From: an uncultured Pseudomonadota bacterium
Lineage (GTDB): Bacteria > Pseudomonadota > Gammaproteobacteria > Ga0077536
Assembly (NCBI GenBank): GCA_903825645.1
Contig: CAIKBL010000050.1
Coordinates: forward strand, 1 to 33,379
DNA length: 33,379 nt
Direction: 5' to 3'
The notes under the pieces are model-generated. The model made no database searches. It was not told the origin of the DNA and saw only the letters and a list, made by a program, of their open reading frames with translations. Positions 21,598-28,561 of the stretch are shown in pieces. Both the position numbers and the translations under genes were made by a program. How positions within the stretch are numbered: the first letter of the stretch is position 1; the number at the start of each line of letters is the position of its first letter.

Positions 21598-22358
21598 CGA
21601 AACATATCTTCCGCCACGGGTCGCACCAGATCTTGCGCACTCTGAGTGGAATCATCGGGCGGTAACCCCTGGATGAGGACCGCAGGTGTCTGCTGCACAC
21701 TCTCGCCCATCAGCAGGCAGGCCGTGGCCGCGAGGGAATCCACCCGGTTGATGATGGTGACTTTTAACTCACGGCCAAATAAATCGTGGGTCCCGCGCAA
21801 ATCGTCCAGCACTTTCACCCCGGCGCAGCCGATGGTGCCGCCGATCGTGCCCAGTCGCCACGCTCGATTCATGCTGTCGGCAATGATGACGCCGCATTGG
21901 CGCCCGGTCGCGTCCGCCACCGCCGCACGCATGCGCCGGGCAGACTCGTCCGGATCGATGGGGAGTAATAACGCACACTCGCCGCCTGCGTGTTCGATAT
22001 TGGACTGATCGATGCCGGCGTGTGCGCCCACATTGCCGAGCCGATGCCGCATGATGAGCACCCCGGGTTTCTTGCGCATGACCTCGGTCGATTCATCCAA
22101 GATCAGTTGTACGAGGCGTGGATCTTTATCGGTCTCTGTCGCGAGCTCGATGGCCCGTGGGCCCGGCGTGACGTCGGCCAGCGGGATCAGACGTCCTTCC
22201 GCCTTGGAGACAATTTTTTGCGCCAGCACGAGGATGTCCCCATCCTGTAGCAACACCGGCAGACGCGCCAGTCCGGCCAGCAGAATGGCCACGAGATCAT
22301 CGCCGGCCTTGACCAGCGGGATACCCGGAATTACGTGAAACTGCAACACACTATCCAT
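21594..22358 (-). CDS. cofE: Coenzyme F420-0:L-glutamate ligase (CofE)
   Basis: 254 residues. Adds the gamma-linked glutamate tail to F420-0 using GTP. Landmarks: FHVIPGIPLVKAGDDL, GDILVLAQKIVSKAEGR, DPRLVQLILDES, HRLGNVGAHAGIDQSN (GTP/metal region) and GVIIADSMNRAWRLGTIGGT. It is the stand-alone short form; the nitroreductase-like C-terminal domain of mycobacterial FbiB, which reduces dehydro-F420-0, is absent, and no separate reductase is in the window. If the operon uses phosphoenolpyruvate, that reductase must be encoded elsewhere. First gene of the operon; AAGGTG lies 7 nt before ATG 22358. Confidence 0.95.
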   Translation of the reverse strand: MDSVLQFHVIPGIPLVKAGDDLVAILLAGLARLPVLLQDGDILVLAQKIVSKAEGRLIPLADVTPGPRAIELATETDKDPRLVQLILDESTEVMRKKPGVLIMRHRLGNVGAHAGIDQSNIEHAGGECALLLPIDPDESARRMRAAVADATGRQCGVIIADSMNRAWRLGTIGGTIGCAGVKVLDDLRGTHDLFGRELKVTIINRVDSLAATACLLMGESVQQTPAVLIQGLPPDDSTQSAQDLVRPVAEDMFR

Positions 22359-22766
22359 CCCCTCGCACCTTGGTGGAGCTGCACCTTACGCCCTCCCGAA
22401 TCGTTTTAAAATCCACCCGCGTCTTAACCGCTGACATTCCGCGCGCGAACATCACCGCTACCCTGCCGCAGCTCGGACGCCTGCTCGCCCGGACCAGCGT
22501 GCCGTCGACCATGCAGCATGGATGTAATGCGCAACGTCCGCCCTCCCTGCGTTTTCCTCTGCGCATGAAATCGCGATTCCTCCTGGCCAGGGCATGCAAT
22601 ATCCAGCAGCCATAACGGCTGGTTGAAAAACACTGCCTAGGCCTCGGACTGGGTGACGCAGTGCTTCTCGTTCTTGCGGGCGTTGCCGTCGTCCCAGTCA
22701 AAGCCGACAATCAACGTCCCGCGCAGCCTCGCTGGGCCGCACGACCATTTCCAGAAAGGTTCTCCT
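22359..22766. other. Divergent intergenic region between the F420 and acyl-CoA operons
   Basis: Apart from the brnT remnant, this 408-bp stretch must hold the promoters for cofE (minus) and for the acyl-CoA operon (plus). No convincing -35/-10 pair or symmetrical operator could be assigned. AGAAAGG at 22753-22759 serves as the ribosome binding site for the gene at 22767. Confidence 0.5.
22424..22714 (-). pseudogene. brnT: Broken BrnT-family toxin gene
   Basis: On the minus strand the frame from TTG 22714 reads as a typical BrnT N-terminus (GFDWDDGNARKNEKHCVTQS), then hits TAG at 22639-22637 where the family normally continues as EA-x-VF. In the same frame it continues AVFFNQPLWLLDIA, GQEE-RFHA, KTQGGRTLRIT and SMLHG, all matching BrnT order, with one inserted Ser codon. 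After about 22510 a frame change is needed: DGTLVRA and then a weak ISAR-like FARGMSA appear in the neighbouring frame. BrnT is a ribonuclease toxin of type II toxin-antitoxin systems, normally followed by antitoxin gene brnA, which is absent: cofE starts only about 65 bases downstream. I infer an inactivated toxin remnant. The plus-strand ORFs here are shadows. Confidence 0.8.
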
Positions 22767-24428
22767 ATGCATAAAGACGGCGTTGCGCTTGCCGTCGGCC
22801 TCCAGATTCAGGCCACCCTCTCGGCACTGCTCAAGACGCTGCTGACGCGTCTTAAAACCACCTTGAGCACGCAGGGCCCTGTTGCTGAGCAACTGGATTC
22901 CGTGCAGGTCGTGAGCTACGAGCTCGCATTTATAACAGCTGAGTTGCATGCAATGCGCGCCATGCTTGAGTACGCGCAGGCTTGCGAAACCCAAGGCGAT
23001 GCGGCCCTCGAAACGAGCATGGCGCTCGTCTTTGCGGCCGATGTGATCCCCAAAATCCGTTATCGCTTTGAGAAAATTAGGCACGCCGTTCAGCTGACCT
23101 CGGTCGAATACCTGGCGACCTTTGAGCAACCTGTGGTACTCGAATTCTGCGCCTGCTTTAACGATCCGCAGGCGCTTGAACAGGTCGGACGCGCCATCCT
23201 GACGGCAGGCAATTGTGGGCGTGCGCTGTTGCCCGAAGACAAGCAAATCATTGCCGCCAGCTTTGCCCGAGTCGCTACGGAAATCGTCATGCCCCGCGCA
23301 GAAGCGATCCATCGCGAAGATCTCACCGTCCCAGACGAAATCCTGAGCGCCATCGCCGAGATGGGGTGTTTCGCCCTTTCAGTCCCTGAGCGTTTCGGCG
23401 GCACTGCCCCCGATGGCGGGCATGACAACCTCTCCATGGTAGTCGTGACTGAAGAATTGTCCCGCGGCTCGCTCGCGGCGGCCGGGAGTCCGTTGACCCG
23501 CCCTGAAATCGTCACCCGCGCCCTGCTTGCCGGCGGCGATGAAATCCAAATGGCGCGCTGGTTGCCCGAGATCGCACGCGGCAACCCTCTGTGCGCCATC
23601 GCGGTGACCGAGCCGGACTGTGGCTCAGATGTCGCCGCGGTGCGCTTACGGGCAGTCCCGGTGGCCGGCGGCTGGTGCCTGAATGGCGCCAAAACCTGGT
23701 GTACGTTTGCCGGCAAAGCAACCTTATTGCTCGTGCTCGCCCGCACCGATCCGGATCCGGCAGCGGGCCATCGTGGTCTGAGCCTGTTCCTGCTGGAGAA
23801 GCCGCCGACGGATGAAAAATCCTTCGCCGTGGATCTACCCGGCGGCGGCGTGCTCTCCGGCAAGGCCATCCCGACCCTCGGCTATCGCGGCATGCATTCC
23901 TACACGCTCTTTTTCGATAACGTTTTTATTCCCGCCGATAACCTTGTCGGCGGATCGAGCGCGGCAGGAAAAGGTTTTTACCTCACGATGGCGGGTTTCG
24001 CGGGCGGGAGACTGCAAACCGCGGCCCGTGCCTGTGGACTGATGCGCGCCGCGTTCGATGCGGCGGCCCGTTACGCCGGCGAGCGCCGCGTATTTGGTCG
24101 GAAGCTCGCCGATTATCAGCTGACCCTGGCCAAACTGGCCGTGCTCGGGACTTCGCTGCGTGCCTGCCAGCAGATGACCTACCACGTCGCCGCCCTGATG
24201 GACGCGGGTGCCGGCCAGATGGAGGCCAGTCTGGTTAAGCTCTACGCCTGTCGCGCGGCGGAGCAACTGACCCGGGAAGCCTTGCAGATCCATGGCGGCA
24301 TGGGGTACTCAGAGGAAACGAGCGTGAGCCGCTACTTTGTCGATGCAAGGGTCTTGTCCATTTTTGAGGGCGCTGAAGAAACCCTTGCGCTGAAGGTCGT
24401 GGCCCGTGACCTCATCCTTAATGCCTGA
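22767..24428 (+). CDS. Acyl-CoA dehydrogenase with long N-terminal extension, methylsuccinyl-CoA dehydrogenase-like
   Basis: FAD enzyme of 553 residues from ATG 22767, supported by AGAAAGG 8 nt upstream; the frame stays open further upstream into the brnT scar. Residues ~1-155 form an extra helical domain (QIQATLSALLKTLLTRLKTT...). The ACAD core follows: LSVPERFGGTAPDGG, VTEELSRGSLAAAGSPLTRP, TEPDCGSDVAAVRLRAV (FAD/substrate loop), NGAKTWCTFAG, TLGYRGMHSYTLFFDNVF, GGRLQTAARACGLM, ERRVFGRKLADYQLT, QIHGGMGYSEETSVSRYFVDARVLSIFEGAEE. The Glu in FEGAEE matches the usual catalytic base. Size, extension and the TRPEIVTRALLAGG and GGRLQTAARA segments resemble (2S)-methylsuccinyl-CoA dehydrogenase of the ethylmalonyl-CoA pathway, but no crotonyl-CoA carboxylase/reductase or mutase gene is nearby. 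A related branched-chain acyl-CoA may be the substrate. First gene of the operon. Confidence 0.85.
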   Translation: MHKDGVALAVGLQIQATLSALLKTLLTRLKTTLSTQGPVAEQLDSVQVVSYELAFITAELHAMRAMLEYAQACETQGDAALETSMALVFAADVIPKIRYRFEKIRHAVQLTSVEYLATFEQPVVLEFCACFNDPQALEQVGRAILTAGNCGRALLPEDKQIIAASFARVATEIVMPRAEAIHREDLTVPDEILSAIAEMGCFALSVPERFGGTAPDGGHDNLSMVVVTEELSRGSLAAAGSPLTRPEIVTRALLAGGDEIQMARWLPEIARGNPLCAIAVTEPDCGSDVAAVRLRAVPVAGGWCLNGAKTWCTFAGKATLLLVLARTDPDPAAGHRGLSLFLLEKPPTDEKSFAVDLPGGGVLSGKAIPTLGYRGMHSYTLFFDNVFIPADNLVGGSSAAGKGFYLTMAGFAGGRLQTAARACGLMRAAFDAAARYAGERRVFGRKLADYQLTLAKLAVLGTSLRACQQMTYHVAALMDAGAGQMEASLVKLYACRAAEQLTREALQIHGGMGYSEETSVSRYFVDARVLSIFEGAEETLALKVVARDLILNA

Positions 24429-24445
24429 AGGCGGGAGATTGTTTG

Positions 24446-25306
24446 GTGATTGACTACACCCAGCTACTCGGCAAAGTCGTCGACGAGCGTGAAACCCGTT
24501 TTCGCGTGGAAGACACCCTGCTTTACGCCCTGTCGATCGGCATTGGCGCAGATCCGATCGACCGAGATCAACTCAAGTACGTCTATGAGCAGGGCCTGGA
24601 GGCCGTGCCCTGCATGAGCCTCGTGCTGGGTTATCCGGGTTTCTGGCTGAAAGATCCGCAGTATCAGGTGGACTGGCCCCGCGTGTTACACGCCGAGGAG
24701 TCGTTTGAAATCCACGCCCCCCTGCCGGTAGCAGGCACCATTCACGCCCGCACCGTCATTACCGGGATTATTGATCGCGGCAAGGAAAAAGGTGCCTATC
24801 TCTATTCCACGAAAGAAGTCCGCACCGAAGCGGGCGGGACGCTACTCGCAACGGTGCGCTCGGCGTCCGTCGCACGCGGTGATGGTGGCTTCGATGGGCC
24901 GACCGGTCCGATCGACAAGCCGGTGGCCATCCCGACGCGCACGCCCGACCTCATCTGCGACTTACCCAGTCTGCCGCAACAGGCCTTGCTGTATCGCCTG
25001 TGCGGCGACTTGAATCCACTGCATGTCGATCCCGCCGTCGCGCGGCGTGTCGGCTTCGAGCGACCGATTCTGCACGGTCGCTGCACCATGGGGATAGCCC
25101 AGCACGCGATCCTGAAAAGCTGCTGTGGCTATGTCGCGCAACGCCTCAAATCGATGCAGGTTCGCTTCACTGCACCCTTCATGCCCGGCGAGACGCTCCG
25201 CACCGCGCTCTGGCACGACGAGCATGGGGTGTTTTTCACCGCCACGGCGCTCGAACGCGGCGTGATGGTCCTGAATAATGGCTACGCTGCAATAGGGCCC
25301 GCCTGA
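24446..25306 (+). CDS. MaoC-type hydratase (enoyl-CoA hydratase 2 / MFE-2 fold), copy 1
   Basis: 286 residues from GTG 24446, favoured by GGGAG (24433-24437) 8 nt upstream over TTG 24443. Double-hotdog architecture as in the hydratase-2 domain of peroxisomal multifunctional enzyme 2. The N-terminal hotdog (YALSIGIGADPIDRDQLKYVYE, LVLGYPGFWL, HAEESFEIHAPLPVAGTIHA) is the substrate-binding half. The C-terminal half carries the signature YRLCGDLNPLHVDPAVARRVGF with catalytic Asp and His, then PILHGRCTMGIAQHAI and VRFTAPFMPGETL. It should hydrate trans-2-enoyl-CoA to (R)-3-hydroxyacyl-CoA. It lies 17 nt after the dehydrogenase gene and overlaps the next hydratase by 1 nt (TGATG). Confidence 0.92.
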   Translation: MIDYTQLLGKVVDERETRFRVEDTLLYALSIGIGADPIDRDQLKYVYEQGLEAVPCMSLVLGYPGFWLKDPQYQVDWPRVLHAEESFEIHAPLPVAGTIHARTVITGIIDRGKEKGAYLYSTKEVRTEAGGTLLATVRSASVARGDGGFDGPTGPIDKPVAIPTRTPDLICDLPSLPQQALLYRLCGDLNPLHVDPAVARRVGFERPILHGRCTMGIAQHAILKSCCGYVAQRLKSMQVRFTAPFMPGETLRTALWHDEHGVFFTATALERGVMVLNNGYAAIGPA

Positions 25307-26163
25307 TGCTCTCCCCTGCCGCTCTTGTGGGTTTACGCATCGATGCCCGGGAAGTCGCCTACAGCGCCGCCGACACCCTACTCTATGCCTTGAGCCTTGG
25401 CTTCGGGGCCGATCCCCTGGATGCTCACCAGCTCGGTTATGTCTATGAGCAGGCACAGCAGGTAGTCCCGACCTTCCCGCTGGTCGTCGGTTATCCCGGT
25501 TTCTTCATGCGCGATCCCCGCTTTACGCTCGGCTGGGATCGGCTCCTGCATGCCGAAGAACATTTGGTCCTGCACCGGCAGCTGCCGCCCGCCGGGATTG
25601 TGCGAGATTGCACCCATATCGACGCCCTCGTCGATCGGGGCGCTGACAAGGGTTGTTTTGTCCAGACCCGCAAGGAGCTGCACAGCGAGAACGACGGCCT
25701 GCATTTGGCGACCCTGTATTCGAACCTGTTGTGCCGCGACGACGGTGGCGGTGGCAGCGGCGGCACGCCAAGACCGGCACTCGAATCCGCGCCTGCCAGC
25801 AGCCCCGATCGACTTGAGACGGTCACGACACTGCCCCAACAGGGCTTGCTGTATCGGCTCTCTGGCGATACCAATCCGGTGCATGTCGATCCGGATGCGG
25901 CGCGCCGCGCCGGCTTTGATCGCCCTCTTTTGCATGGCCGTTGCACGCTCGGCCTGGCAGTTCACGCGGTGATGCGCGCTTGCCTCGCCTATGACGGCGC
26001 GGGGATTACAGAAATCATGGTCCGGTTCGCGGCCCCCTTCTTTCCCGGCGAGACTCTGCAGGTCTCGTGCTGGCAAACGCGCGACAAAATCCAGTTCGCG
26101 GCCGCCAGCGCTGAGCGCGGCATCCCCGTGCTAAGCCATGGACTGATCCGCCTCGCTGACTGA
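25306..26163 (+). CDS. MaoC-type hydratase (enoyl-CoA hydratase 2 / MFE-2 fold), copy 2
   Basis: 285 residues, clearly homologous along its length to the upstream gene (YALSLGFGADPLDAHQLGYVYEQ versus the same region there), so a tandem duplicate that has diverged. The hydratase-2 signature is intact: YRLSGDTNPVHVDPDAARRAGF with Asp and His, then LLHGRCTLGLAVHAVM and VRFAAPFFPGETLQVSC. The linker between hotdogs holds a Gly-rich run (DGGGGSGGTP) absent from copy 1. The pair may hydrate two successive intermediates or form a heteromer. ATG 25306 shares one base with the upstream TGA, so the two are translationally coupled. Confidence 0.92.
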   Translation: MLSPAALVGLRIDAREVAYSAADTLLYALSLGFGADPLDAHQLGYVYEQAQQVVPTFPLVVGYPGFFMRDPRFTLGWDRLLHAEEHLVLHRQLPPAGIVRDCTHIDALVDRGADKGCFVQTRKELHSENDGLHLATLYSNLLCRDDGGGGSGGTPRPALESAPASSPDRLETVTTLPQQGLLYRLSGDTNPVHVDPDAARRAGFDRPLLHGRCTLGLAVHAVMRACLAYDGAGITEIMVRFAAPFFPGETLQVSCWQTRDKIQFAAASAERGIPVLSHGLIRLAD

Positions 26164-26200
26164 GTCCGGCAAGGCAGACCTATGCCTGCTTCGCCGGGAC
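26164..26200 (+). terminator. Stem-loop after the hydratase pair
   Basis: GTCCGGC (26164-26170) pairs with GCCGGGAC (26193-26200), and an inner AGGCA (26172-26176) pairs with TGCCT (26183-26187), directly after the stop codon. No T-run, and the operon continues 38 nt on, so it may be an attenuating or mRNA-stabilising hairpin rather than a full terminator. Confidence 0.4.
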
Positions 26201-26238
26201 AGTTAAGATCGGTAACCACTTAGTGATAACTGAATCCC

Positions 26239-27456
26239 ATGCAGGACATTCTTCGCGGGCTTCGCATCGTCGAGGCTTCGGCTTTTATTGCCGCACCGAT
26301 GTGTGGCATGACGCTCGCCCAACTGGGCGCGGATGTCATTCGTTTTGACCAGATTGGTGGCGGCATCGATTATCGACGCTGGCCGGTCACTGCAGACAAT
26401 CACAGCATCTACTGGGCGGATCTGAACAAAGGGAAACGGTCTCTTGCGGTGGACTTGCGGCAGCCCGAGGGACGCGGTCTCATCGCAGATCTCATCGCCG
26501 CGCCGGGGCCCAATGCGGGGATCCTCTCCACCAACCTGCCCGCCAAGGGCTGGCTGGCCTATGAGACCCTGTGTCAGCGACGTCCGGACGTCATCCAGAT
26601 GGCGATCGTCGGGGATCGCCACGGTGGATCTGCCGTCGATTACACGGTCAACGCCCAGGTCGGTTATCCGTTCCTGACGGGCCCGGAAGGCGACGATCGC
26701 CCCATCAATCATGTGCTACCGGCGTGGGATATCACGACCGCGATGCTGGCGGCAACTAGCCTGTTGGCTGCCCTTCGCTTCCGCGATCAATCCGGGCAGG
26801 GGCAGAAAATTGAGCTGGCGCTCGCCGACGTCGCCCTCGCGATGGTCGGTAATTTAGGGTTTATCGGTGATCGGGTGATCAACGGGAGCGAGCGGACGCG
26901 CGGCGGTAATTATCTTTATGGTGCCTTTGGGCGCGACTTCGTGACCGCCGACGGCACCCGCATGATGGTGATGGCCATCAGTGCCAAGATGTGGAGCGGC
27001 CTGCTCGCCGCCACGGGCCTAGCGGACGACATGCAGGCCGTTGCCCATCGCCTCGGTCTCGACTTTGCGCGCGAAGGGGCACGTTATACGGCACGTCGAG
27101 AAATCGCGGCGGTCCTCGACGGCTGGATCGGGGCGAGACCTTTCGCTGCCGTCGCCGCCGCGTTTAATGCCGAAGGGGTCTGTTGGGGGAAATATCAGAC
27201 GCTCACTGAACTCATCGATCATGATCCTGATGTCACCCCGGCCAATCCGATTTTCCATGCGGTGGCGCAACCCGACATTGGCACCTACCCCGTGCCCGGA
27301 TTGCCCGCCCATTTCAGCGCTGTCGCGCGCAGTCCAGCGCGGCGCGCCCCTCGCCTTGGCGAGCATACCGACGAAATCCTGTCCGAGATCCTGGGCCTGT
27401 CGAGCGGCACGATTGGCGATCTTCATGACCGTGGCATCGTCGCCGGCCCTCCTTGA
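26239..27456 (+). CDS. Class III (CaiB/BaiF family) CoA-transferase
   Basis: 405 residues, the usual length. It moves CoA from a donor acyl-CoA to an acid through an enzyme-aspartyl anhydride. Landmarks: ILRGLRIVEASAFIAAPMCGMTLAQLGADVIR (N-terminal Rossmann-like part), YWADLNKGKRSLAVDLRQPEGR, and HVLPAWDITTAMLAATSLLA, where Asp164 aligns with the catalytic Asp of formyl-CoA transferase, followed by RFRDQSGQGQKIELALADVALAM. It probably activates the acid degraded by this operon; the acid is unknown. The length is also close to mesaconyl-CoA C1-C4 transferase of the 3-hydroxypropionate bicycle, but the companion genes do not support that pathway. 75 nt separate it from the hydratases, with a stem-loop between. 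Confidence 0.92.
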   Translation: MQDILRGLRIVEASAFIAAPMCGMTLAQLGADVIRFDQIGGGIDYRRWPVTADNHSIYWADLNKGKRSLAVDLRQPEGRGLIADLIAAPGPNAGILSTNLPAKGWLAYETLCQRRPDVIQMAIVGDRHGGSAVDYTVNAQVGYPFLTGPEGDDRPINHVLPAWDITTAMLAATSLLAALRFRDQSGQGQKIELALADVALAMVGNLGFIGDRVINGSERTRGGNYLYGAFGRDFVTADGTRMMVMAISAKMWSGLLAATGLADDMQAVAHRLGLDFAREGARYTARREIAAVLDGWIGARPFAAVAAAFNAEGVCWGKYQTLTELIDHDPDVTPANPIFHAVAQPDIGTYPVPGLPAHFSAVARSPARRAPRLGEHTDEILSEILGLSSGTIGDLHDRGIVAGPP

Positions 27457-27481
27457 CCTTTAACTTGCACGGAAACTACGC

Positions 27482-28558
27482 ATGAGCACATCTCGCCAGG
27501 ATATTTTTTCAGGAACTAAAGAGGTGGAAAGTCACCTTCAGATTGATCTCGTTCGACTCGAACCTTACTTGCAGAAACATATCCCCGATTACGCGGGACC
27601 GATTACGCTCAAACGTTTCAAAGGCGGGCAATCGAATCCGACGTACCAGTTGGTCACACCGAATCGCAGCTATGTCCTGCGGCGCAAACCTTCGGGTACG
27701 TTGCTGCCTTCAGCGCATGCCGTCGACCGCGAATATCGGGTGATCAGCGCGCTGCACGGCGTCGGGTTTCCAGTACCGCGCCCGTTCGTGCTGTGTGAAG
27801 ATACCAGCGTCATTGGGGCAATGTTCTACGTGATGGAGATGGTGGAAGGCCGCGTCCAGTGGGAAATGACACTGCCCGGGATGTCACCGGCCGAACGCGC
27901 CGGGATCTATGACTCGATGATCAGTACCCTCGCGCATCTTCAACGCATCGATTACAAGGCCGTTGGATTGGGCGATTTTGGTAAGCCGACCGACTATTTC
28001 GCGCGCCAGATTTCGCGCTGGGGTAAAACCTACGGGGTCTCCGAGACCACCCCGATCCCGACGATGCATCGACTCAGCGCGTGGCTCGCCGTGAACGTGC
28101 CCGACAACGATGAAACGACGCTGGTCCATGGCGACTACCGCATGGACAATGTGATCTTCCACCCCACCGAGCCGCGGATCGTCGCCGTCCTGGATTGGGA
28201 ACTGTCCACCCTCGGTCACCCGCTGGGTGATTTCACCTACCAACTCCTGCCTTGGTTGCTCAAGACCATGGGCGACAAGGTCAGCAACCTGGGGGGGCTC
28301 GATCTCCCGGTGCTCGGCATCCCGACCATGGAGCAGTACATCGCGCGGTATTGCGCGTTGACGGCACGCGCCGAAATTCCCCATCTGGAGTTTTATTCCG
28401 CCTATACCGTCTGGCGGTTAGCCTGTATCTATCAGGGGATCATCAAACGCGTCGAGGAAGGGACCGCGGCGAGCGCCGACGCCCCCAAGAGTGCCGATTT
28501 GGTCAGCGAACTCGCCGCCATTGCCTGGACCTACGCGGTAAAAGCCGGAGCACACTAA
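27482..28558 (+). CDS. APH-family phosphotransferase, ACAD10-like kinase domain
   Basis: 358 residues of the choline/aminoglycoside-kinase fold. N-terminal lobe: ITLKRFKGGQSNPTYQL and YVLRRKPSGTLLPSAHAVDR; hinge region FYVMEMVEGRVQWE. The catalytic loop VHGDYRMDNVIFHPTEP carries the Brenner-motif Asp and Asn, and AVLDWELSTLGHPLGDFTY supplies the metal-binding Asp, so the kinase site looks intact. This subgroup is typically encoded next to acyl-CoA dehydrogenases, or fused to them in ACAD10/11, where the kinase phosphorylates 4-hydroxyacyl-CoA to allow isomerisation to 3-hydroxyacyl-CoA. A similar job on a hydroxyacyl-CoA here is inference from that family. 3 nt separate it from the next dehydrogenase gene. 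Confidence 0.9.
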   Translation: MSTSRQDIFSGTKEVESHLQIDLVRLEPYLQKHIPDYAGPITLKRFKGGQSNPTYQLVTPNRSYVLRRKPSGTLLPSAHAVDREYRVISALHGVGFPVPRPFVLCEDTSVIGAMFYVMEMVEGRVQWEMTLPGMSPAERAGIYDSMISTLAHLQRIDYKAVGLGDFGKPTDYFARQISRWGKTYGVSETTPIPTMHRLSAWLAVNVPDNDETTLVHGDYRMDNVIFHPTEPRIVAVLDWELSTLGHPLGDFTYQLLPWLLKTMGDKVSNLGGLDLPVLGIPTMEQYIARYCALTARAEIPHLEFYSAYTVWRLACIYQGIIKRVEEGTAASADAPKSADLVSELAAIAWTYAVKAGAH

Positions 28559-28561
28559 CTG

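Noticed and set aside
22767-27456. Part of the 3-hydroxypropionate bicycle (mesaconyl-CoA transferase and hydratase) or the ethylmalonyl-CoA pathway
   Set aside because: The hydratases carry the MFE-2 hydratase-2 signature rather than a mesaconyl-CoA hydratase context, and no malyl-CoA lyase, carboxylase/reductase or mutase gene is present.
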